Assembly: GCA_900175165.2 (NCBI GenBank)
Contig: FWWN02000516.1
Location: forward strand, 1-15,518
DNA length: 15,518 nt
Direction of reading: 5' to 3'
From: Rhizomucor pusillus
Taxonomy: Eukaryota; Mucoromycota; Mucoromycetes; Mucorales; Lichtheimiaceae
Below the pieces are notes generated by a model, which worked only from the letters and a program-made list of their open reading frames with translations, was not told the origin of the DNA and ran no database searches. The translations under genes and the position numbers were made by a program. Within the stretch, counting starts at the first letter, position 1. The number at the start of each line of letters is the position of its first letter. This document shows, in pieces, positions 9,045-15,518 of the stretch.

Positions 9045-9117
9045 TTCCACATTAAATAATATAGCGGGCTTCGGTCCTTGTTTTTTCCATATGACAAACC
9101 ACAGCAGATCGTTTTTC
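9045..9117. repeat. Direct repeat, copy 2 (~73 bp)
   Basis: Second copy of the element at 8949-9022, offset by 96 bp at its start and 95 bp at its end because of a single-base indel, with about 22 bp of unrelated sequence between the copies. It sits between the CoA-transferase start and the ZC3H3-like stop codon. Either a local duplication of a promoter or 5' UTR module, or two pieces of a dispersed element. Confidence 0.85.
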
Positions 9118-9201
9118 TTCCCAGCTCTTTTGTTCCCAGCATTACTGAAGCAACAAATTCCTTTTAAAAAGTCATCTTTAATCATTCTGATCTTCTATTT
9201 C

Positions 9202-10867
9202 TTATTCTTCATAATCATCATCTTCATCCATGCTTTCTTCAGAGCTTTCTTTGTATTCTTCTTCTTGCTGTTGTTCATTGTCATTATTTTCATCCTCCTC
9301 TTCTTGTTCTTCACTAAATCGTAGTTCTTGTCCATCATCTTCTTTTATCTGATATTGCGACCATCCTTCATCGTCATTATCGTCGAAGAGTCGCACAAAT
9401 CCCTCTTCTTCTTCCTCCTCCTGTTGCGAGCGTGCAACAGTATCTGATCGCTCGTCTGTTCGTTGCTGTTCCTGTTTTCCTATATCTTCGCCGCGACGCT
9501 GCTGCTGCTGCTGTTTCTGCTGTTGTTGCTGCGTTTTCTGTTCATGCAAATATTTGGCACTCACCCAGCTTCGCAAACTAGCCACACCGGCAACACCAGA
9601 CTGCTCTTTTGTTCGTCGTGCTACGTGCGGCATAAGACAGTTTGCATTTGAGCATTTGCCTGTTGCTGCAAATTCAGGGCACACGTGCACATGTTTGTTT
9701 TTGCACGCCAATCCTTTGCTACAATAGCCTTCAACTGCAAATGCTCTGCAAACTGGCGCGTCCGGCCGGACATGCACATGCATAAACATACAAGACTCCC
9801 TTGTACAACTGCCACGCTGGAAGTAACTGCAGTGCGGCATAACTTCTGGTGTAGGCTCGTGCGATAATCGACACTGCCCAGCAGGTTTCTTGCATTCGTT
9901 CTTCAAGAACCACGGACAAACAGCACGGCGGCTCGGGTCGTGAATGAACGGACAGCGTGCACCTTTCTTGCATTTTCCTATACAAATTTTTTCTCGTCGT
10001 CATCATCACCTAAAGGAGAGGCAAGGGTATACTAATGGTTTGGTGGCAACGTACCGTAGCGTGTATATATTCCACAGTAGGTTTTTGTCTGTTGCTGCTG
10101 CTTCTCTTTCAAAACAAGAGTTTTTCCAGCCTTCCCTTGCCGAACATAACCTTCAGATTGCGGACCGGGTATGTATACCATGTTTCCTTGTTTGCTGCGT
10201 TTCAAACCTGGAGTCGTAATCCCTTTTCTATTGCATACATAATCCAGTTAGCACCATCGATCCACATACAATGGAATATTTACCGTTTCGATGTTCGTCG
10301 TCGCAGCCGGATGAGAGAACCAGGTTGGATTGTCGGTGGCAATGACCGATTGCTTAAGCGATCTTGTCGTATCAATTTTCTGCCTTTTACGATAAAATTG
10401 ATGCCATCAATCGTCACACTTCTCTCTCCCGTCGGGGTCGTGCTCTGAACAATGGGGACGGCAGTGTTGTTGATGAGTTTACGGTGCGGGCTTGGGCGCG
10501 CAATCGGTGATGAAGGGTTGGGTATCATTGGTGGTGGTGGTGGTGGTAGTGGTGGTCTTGATATCACTGCGTGTGGAGAATAGCTTGGTTTTGGTATCGT
10601 GTTATTCAGCGTCATGTTGTGAGAATGAAAGGGTAACGTTGCAGCAGCGCCAGTTTTGCCCAGCGTGCGATTGTACGAGCCGGAGCGTGTTGTCCCAGCG
10701 TTGTGAAGTGTCAGGTTGTATGATCCACCTCTGCCACGTCCTCTCGGTGGCCACATCCCTCTTGCGAAACCGCGACCTCGATTGCTCGACTGATTCAGAC
10801 GATGCTGTTGAATGGCACCGGAAAGCTCGTTGATTCGTCTCAACAGTTCTGCATCGTTGCTTGACAT
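9202..10867 (-). CDS. ZC3H3/Red5-like protein with five tandem CCCH zinc fingers
   Basis: Exons 10867-10284, 10227-10055 and 9977-9202; introns 56 nt (GTAAAT...AATAG, branch-like GCTAAC) and 77 nt (GTACGT...TATAG). Sum 1533 nt, 510 residues. The fingers follow one another: C246-H265 (C-x8-C-x5-C-x3-H), C273-H292, C302-H319, C329-H348 and C352-H370, all C-x7/8-C-x4/5/6-C-x3-H. Five tandem fingers with 'KxKH.HVCPEFA' spacing are typical of animal ZC3H3 and fission yeast Red5, which act in nuclear mRNA 3'-end processing, export and RNA surveillance. The second intron cuts finger 1 between its first and second Cys. The N-terminus has an Arg/Gly-rich patch, three N-x-T-L repeats (YNLTL, YNRTL, HNMTL) and a proline run. 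The C-terminus has poly-Gln and a long Glu/Asp-rich tail ending DDDYEE. The start at 10867 is preferred over an extension to 11017, which would overlap the Mdm35 start. Confidence 0.88.
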
Positions 10868-11359
<492 letters not shown>

Positions 11360-11473
11360 TACCATCCTACAGCCCACATACACGCAACATGCGCAGACGA
11401 CACAATCATGCAATTATTCTACTCTAGAGTTAACACAAAACAAAGCAAACATAGAAGAAAGCAAAAAGAATTT
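11360..11473. other. Short convergent gap, Mdm35-like and GDSL genes
   Basis: These 114 bp must hold the 3' ends of both genes. No AATAAA is seen on either strand; the A-rich run near 11437-11472 may serve. The transcripts probably overlap. Confidence 0.4.
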
Positions 11474-12576
11474 CTAGAACAAAACGTAAAGACACACTGT
11501 TGCTACTGCAAACACTAAGCTAGTTACGGCCGTTGCACCGCGAGACAATGCATTAGGTGCAGAAAGTGACAGCGATGGCGATCGTGCAAGAGGGATGGAT
11601 TGGAAAGGTTGCTGGCCTGTGATCGCCGCTGTGATCTGCTGATGGACAATGTTCGTAACATGCGTGATATCAAACCATGCATACTGATTAGCCTCTTGGT
11701 CTATATTTGGCGAAGTCTTGCTATGCGTGCGCAAATAGTAATCTGTAATATTCTGTGTGATACCAAAATTTGCAGGGTTGTCAAGAACATTGGAGACAAC
11801 GTTAAAGTTATCAATGAGAACAATGTCAAAACCTTGCATCTGTGCGAGTGTTGAGTTGAGAAGCTGATTGAATTGCTGGATCCATTGTTGGCTCTGGGCG
11901 ACAGTGTTATCCAAAAGAATGCGAGGACTGCGATGGAAAGGGACCATGTTAAATATCAAAAAATGAGTGCCCTGGACTTGCTGATTCAAGCGAAGCATTT
12001 CCCCGTGGATGCACGCAACGACGTCGGGTGCAGCTTTTTTGTGTGCGTGAGACGATGTATGTTAGTTATACTGCATGTCCCAGTGCTTAAATAGTTATGG
12101 GTCGTATATTCTAGACTCACAGACGCCATTGACCATATCGTTGATACCAACGAAAATGCTGTAAACTGTGGTGTTTGGATCGAAGCGTGTACTGTTCTGC
12201 AAGAAAAGAGTAGCTTGCTTTTCGACGCTAGAGTGGGATGCAGTGCTGGGCGTGTCGTTGCAGAGAGCGCCGCCGACTGCATAGTTCAACAAAGTGGTAT
12301 TGCTCCACGCGTTCGCTAGCTGTCTAACCCATTTTGGACCGTTGATATTGTCTGAACCGTCCGCTAAATAGTTGGTTTCACTTTAGCTCCATCGGGTTGC
12401 AAACCATCTTCGTTCTTGGGGTTGCTCAGCCGATCGCTCTACGTACCAGTGTAAGAGTCTCCAAAGACGACGAGGTGATTGACATTGATGTCAGAGAACT
12501 GTGCACGGGTATCGCCACACAGTAACAGTGCAAAAATGAAAATAATCGACAAGAAGGATAGACGACCAGCGTTCAT
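11474..12576 (-). CDS. Secreted, probably GPI-anchored GDSL/SGNH esterase
   Basis: Exons 12576-12447, 12363-12121 and 12033-11474; introns 83 nt (GTACGT...TTTAG) and 87 nt (GTGAGT...AAAAAG), both phase 1. Sum 933 nt, 310 residues. GDSL hydrolases cleave ester bonds of lipids or acetylated cell-wall sugars. Block I is VVFGDSYT with the nucleophile Ser41; block II is NYAVGGA (Gly ~74); block III is FVGINDM (Asn118); block V is WFDITHV (Asp246, His249). A signal peptide is plain: MNAGRLSFLSIIFIFALLLC, cleavage probably soon after. Several N-x-S/T sites fit a secreted glycoprotein. The C-terminus has a Ser/Pro/Ala spacer, then a hydrophobic end (AVTSLVFAVATVCLYVLF) with no charged tail, which is typical of a GPI-attachment signal. 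The protein probably acts at the cell surface or wall. Substrate unknown; the most similar group is the fungal/plant acylhydrolase type. Confidence 0.87.
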
Positions 12577-12714
12577 ATCTTTTCAGGAAAATCAATGTTA
12601 TGGTTACAACAAATTACCCCAACAGTGCTCGTCACAACGACGTTTGATCCCGTTACTAATCTTGAGTCTATGTCTTCTATGAAAAGCCAGCGGGTGCGGC
12701 AATCTATTAACGAT

Positions 12715-12745
12715 AAAAGGGAGGAGGAGAGGGAGAGAAGGAGGA
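12715..12745. repeat. Polypurine tract upstream of the GDSL gene
   Basis: There are 31 consecutive purines on the plus strand (pyrimidines on the GDSL coding strand), with further purine-rich sequence to about 12785. It lies about 140-170 bp upstream of the GDSL start codon. Long pyrimidine tracts on the coding strand are common in fungal promoters. Confidence 0.6.
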
Positions 12746-12979
12746 CGAAGAGAAGTAGAAATGGTGTGAAAAAAGAAAAGAAGCCAAGCATTTTCTAAAC
12801 TATGTTCGCTTTTACTATCGGCCCGGTAGCATCAGCAGTTTACATCATCTTTTCGCTGCCTTAATCCAGTAAAATAAGCAGTTTGCAGCTAGCGCTGATG
12901 TCTCGCGGCGCCGATCACTCTGGTCATCGGACAAAATCTCTCCCAGATGCAGATGCATCGGTTACACCATCAATGAACA

Positions 12980-12999
12980 ATTGACACCATATTGTCAAT
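12980..12999. repeat. Short inverted repeat
   Basis: ATTGACA and TGTCAAT are perfect 7-bp arms around CCATAT. Could be a dimeric binding site, or chance; no nearby gene gives it a role. Confidence 0.35.
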
Positions 13000-13473
13000 G
13001 ATCCCCCAGGCAATAAAGATCTATGCATGCATAACTTCCAATGTAGATGGTGTAATAAGTACGGAGTCTATATATACGGTTATCTACCTTTCCGGGATAT
13101 CTATATATTCCTCTCATGGCTTCAACAGCATGTAGGTCCTTCAGCATGGATGATCCGCTGTTAACCGAATATTTTATATCCAAGAGCGTGTTAAGGAAGG
13201 GTATCTGCAATGTCTGAGCAGCAAATTTTGCATGCTATCATGACTGCAAAACTTTGGACATGCATCATACTGTCGATTCACATCAGACGTTACTTGGCAT
13301 CATTTCAAAAAGTCACCAGAACTACAGCCTTCCCTTTCTTTTCTTTTCTTTCCTGTTACTCATTCCTATGTCTCAAGTTACGGCTACCCTTCTGCGTGTA
13401 TGAAGACCCCAGTCTCCTCGATAATCATCCTCCTTTCGAGTCGCCCTAGACCCGAGAGCTTGTCCAAAACTCG

Positions 13474-15518
13474 ATGACGTGGTTCTTCAAATCAAGTTTT
13501 GAGATATCTATTCCCGGACACATCACGGAGGCAGCGGAAAACTGGAACTGGAGCTGATATCACGACAGCCACAGTAGTGAAACGCTTTTACATACGTATC
13601 GGACTACAAAGACGATATGGAATGGTACTTCCGTTGTCATTCTCGATGCAGCTGGAATCGTGCTGTGGAGTGCACCCGAAGTTAGAAACGGGAGCGGGAA
13701 GGTAGTATGCTGATGTAATTTAATTAACAGGAGAGAAAGTTGTATGTCTGTACTGTATGCTTAGAGGACGATCAGGCAGAGGAAGCAAGCATGTGTTCGA
13801 AAAAATCAAGATTGTCGAATTTAGCAGGTAACTCAGTGCAGCGTTGGAAGGAGTAATGAGTTGGAGGAATTGATAGGAATTTGTTGTTAGTGGAGATAAA
13901 ACTCGGAAATTGGGATTTAGGCGACGGTAAGTTATAAGAAAAGGATGCGGTTAGTGATTCGATAGAGACGAACGAAAGATTTAGCAACGCAACTGGATGT
14001 TATGGACAGTTTTTCTGTTGGATGCATCCGTTCCCAGTCTGAAACCTTAAGCAAGGTAGCATCCCATCCCAAGCTGTGCTATCCCAGTCTATTCCAGCAC
14101 GTGACCACTTCATACCCTCATCTGCTGTGAAGATAGCAGCGGAACGAACACTAGAAGGTAAGTTACATAGATGCGATAATTTTTTAGAGCACCCTATACC
14201 AATTCTGAGTATAGAGGAAGTGCATAAGCTATTGGAGCCGTCAACGAGAGACAGCATGCTGAGAAGGAGGAGGTAATAGCTTGTTTGAAAATATCCTGCT
14301 CTAGAGATATTACTTACGCATGTGGATGCGCGTTAAGAGGAAGAGCATGGACAATTCGATATCGGGGAGATAGTGCCGATGGCCATCCTCGATTCAGACC
14401 GAACGATCTTACATCATTGGACGTTCGCCTTGGTAAAATTCTTTCTTACTCTCTCGTTGAGAGTTCCGCCTTGTCTAATTTCTGTCAAATAGTACCTGAA
14501 GAAGAACACAGAAATCCCGAATAGTTTCATCGACGGCTTCCGGGAAAAGGAGGTTCTGACAGGACTCGCTTTGGAGTTACTGCGCAACTGGGAAGGCGAC
14601 AATCGCGAAGATCGATTTGCATTAAGGTAAGTAGTTAAAATATATTAACTCTCGCAATGCAATCGTCTGATATCGAATAACTTGGCCTTGTCTTTGATCG
14701 TTGATACGATTCCTTGCTTTCTATTCAAGCAAGATACTGAACAATGAGTTCGGTTTTGAGCAGTGGTCGATACAAGGAGTAAGCGACGCCTGGCAATATC
14801 CCACGCCTTCCCGAAGTGGAAATAGGGATCATCAAGGAGGTGGAGAAATGTCGCGTTTTATGCCGTAACAGAGCGCAAGTGAAAACAGTAGAACGACGCG
14901 AGAAAGAAGAGCACAAAAGCTTGGAGATGCTCCTACCACAGTGTTTCCCCCACTGTGAGAATGGACGTATCTGTGACGATATACACAACCGTCCACCATC
15001 ATTGGATCACAGAGTTATATCCAAACTCTTTGATTGTTCAAGGTTTGCCATCCACGCGAGGTATTATTGCTAAGCTTGTGCATGTAATGCTATTTTAGCT
15101 TGCTATGGAAGAGTGGAAGCACACGATATTGCTGCTCTCAGGTGGCAAGGAAGGCCAAATGGGTGAGAAATGTAGCGTTGCAACTGAAGAAGCTGGAATG
15201 GAGAATGATGCAACGTTCGCAAACTGAAACTTGACCGTTTCGACTGTTTCTGGACGAAAAATCAATATTATCATGATGCATGAAGACGTAGAGTTGAGCG
15301 CTTCGGAACGGATGGCACGAGGTCCCAGCCCACTGATAGTATCGAAGCAGCACAGTAAGAACATACATGTGTTTACATGTATGATAAAGTGTTTGGAGAG
15401 GCTGCCATTTGATCAAGAACATCAGAAAAATCAGCTATGTATCATGTTAATGGACTGGATCGGTAAGTTAGCACCTCTGCTTTGCTCAATAAGTTTCCAT
15501 TCGCAGGCTCTTTTTTTT
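13474..15518 (+). pseudogene. Decaying multi-exon gene of an uncharacterised family, runs off the window
   Basis: Phase-compatible exons can be followed along the plus strand: 13474-13680, 13731-13827, 13891-13926, 13985-~14045, ~14043-14272, 14338-14432, 14512-14626, 14730-14778, 14837-15042, 15099-15462, 15507-end. Introns such as 13828-13890, 13927-13984, 14273-14337 and 14779-14836 have good splice sites and keep the frame. The frame is broken by a TGA at 13555, a one-base shift near 14043, a phase clash between the exons at 15042 and 15099, and a TGA at 15225 with no AG available to splice past it. Both TGAs could have been TGG. Coding-like segments include VVILDAAGIVLWSAPE, ARDHFIPSSAVKIAAERTLE, CENGRICDDIHNRPPSLDH and SGRKINIIMMHEDVELSASE followed by SKQHSKNIH and LMDWIG. 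From memory, the last two resemble a large uncharacterised gene family in Mucoromycota genomes. Function unknown. Confidence 0.55.

Larger units (their letters stand above)
12577..13473. other. About 900 bp without a recognisable gene
   Basis: It includes the promoter of the minus-strand GDSL gene at its left end. It contains a polypurine tract (12715-12745), a small inverted repeat (12980-12999), and AT-rich runs around 13069-13110. The 79-codon plus-strand frame at 13210-13449 has an ATG but no motif, and I do not call it. Confidence 0.5.

Noticed and set aside
8868..9185. Minus-strand frame of 105 codons containing two similar peptide segments
   Set aside because: The repeated peptides are a by-product of the ~96-bp DNA repeat, and other frames also show them. 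It overlaps the CoA-transferase start.
8893..9324. 143-codon plus-strand frame ending in a very hydrophobic 'membrane' stretch
   Set aside because: This is the antisense of the Glu/Asp-rich tail of the ZC3H3-like protein (GAA/GAG/GAT read backwards give Phe/Leu/Ile).
13210..13449. 79-codon plus-strand frame starting with ATG
   Set aside because: Contains a pyrimidine-run-derived FPFFSFLS stretch and no motif; no splice context links it to the downstream pseudogene.
14056..14087. Possible 32-nt intron (GTAGCA...CCCAG) in the right-hand pseudogene
   Set aside because: Shorter than a normal spliceosomal intron; the sequence it would remove is itself coding-like in the following frame, so a one-base shift near 14043 explains it better.

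Overview
The window looks like nuclear DNA of a filamentous fungus, most likely an early-diverging one (Mucoromycota); the phylum is an inference. It has densely packed genes on both strands, each broken by short introns (56-87 nt) with GTRNGT-type donors and YAG acceptors. It also has an intact tRNA-Lys and typical fungal housekeeping genes. All intron calls were made by eye; each was accepted only if both splice sites were present and the reading phase was kept across the junction.

Layout, left to right. 198-1053 (-) holds debris of a hAT-type DNA transposase, recognisable by its C-terminal dimerisation region spread over several frames. 1333-1405 (+) is tRNA-Lys(CUU). 2011-3326 (+) is a three-exon gene for a basic, coiled-coil protein; its last small exon supplies a C-terminal membrane anchor. 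4341-6951 (+) is a three-exon gene for an 827-residue, low-complexity protein ending in an unusual FYVE zinc finger. 7139-8893 (-) is a three-exon CoA-transferase family III (CaiB/BaiF) gene with a GC-AG intron. 8949-9117 holds two copies of a ~74-bp repeat just upstream of that gene. 9202-10867 (-) is a ZC3H3/Red5-like protein with five CCCH fingers. It is divergently paired, across only 149 bp, with 11017-11359 (+), a homologue of the mitochondrial intermembrane-space protein Mdm35/TRIAP1. 11474-12576 (-) is a secreted, probably GPI-anchored GDSL/SGNH esterase. 13474 to the window end (+) is a multi-exon gene in decay (in-frame stops, frame breaks). From memory it resembles a large uncharacterised family seen in Mucoromycota genomes.

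The middle (about 2.0-12.6 kb) is ordinary conserved gene space, with convergent pairs (FYVE/CoA-transferase, Mdm35/GDSL) and one divergent pair (ZC3H3/Mdm35). Both flanks hold decayed repeated or mobile sequence. The genes do not form an obvious shared pathway. I found no convincing new system; the best leads are the spliced tail-anchored protein, the variant FYVE finger, the duplicated upstream element of the CoA-transferase gene, and the decaying multi-exon family member on the right.
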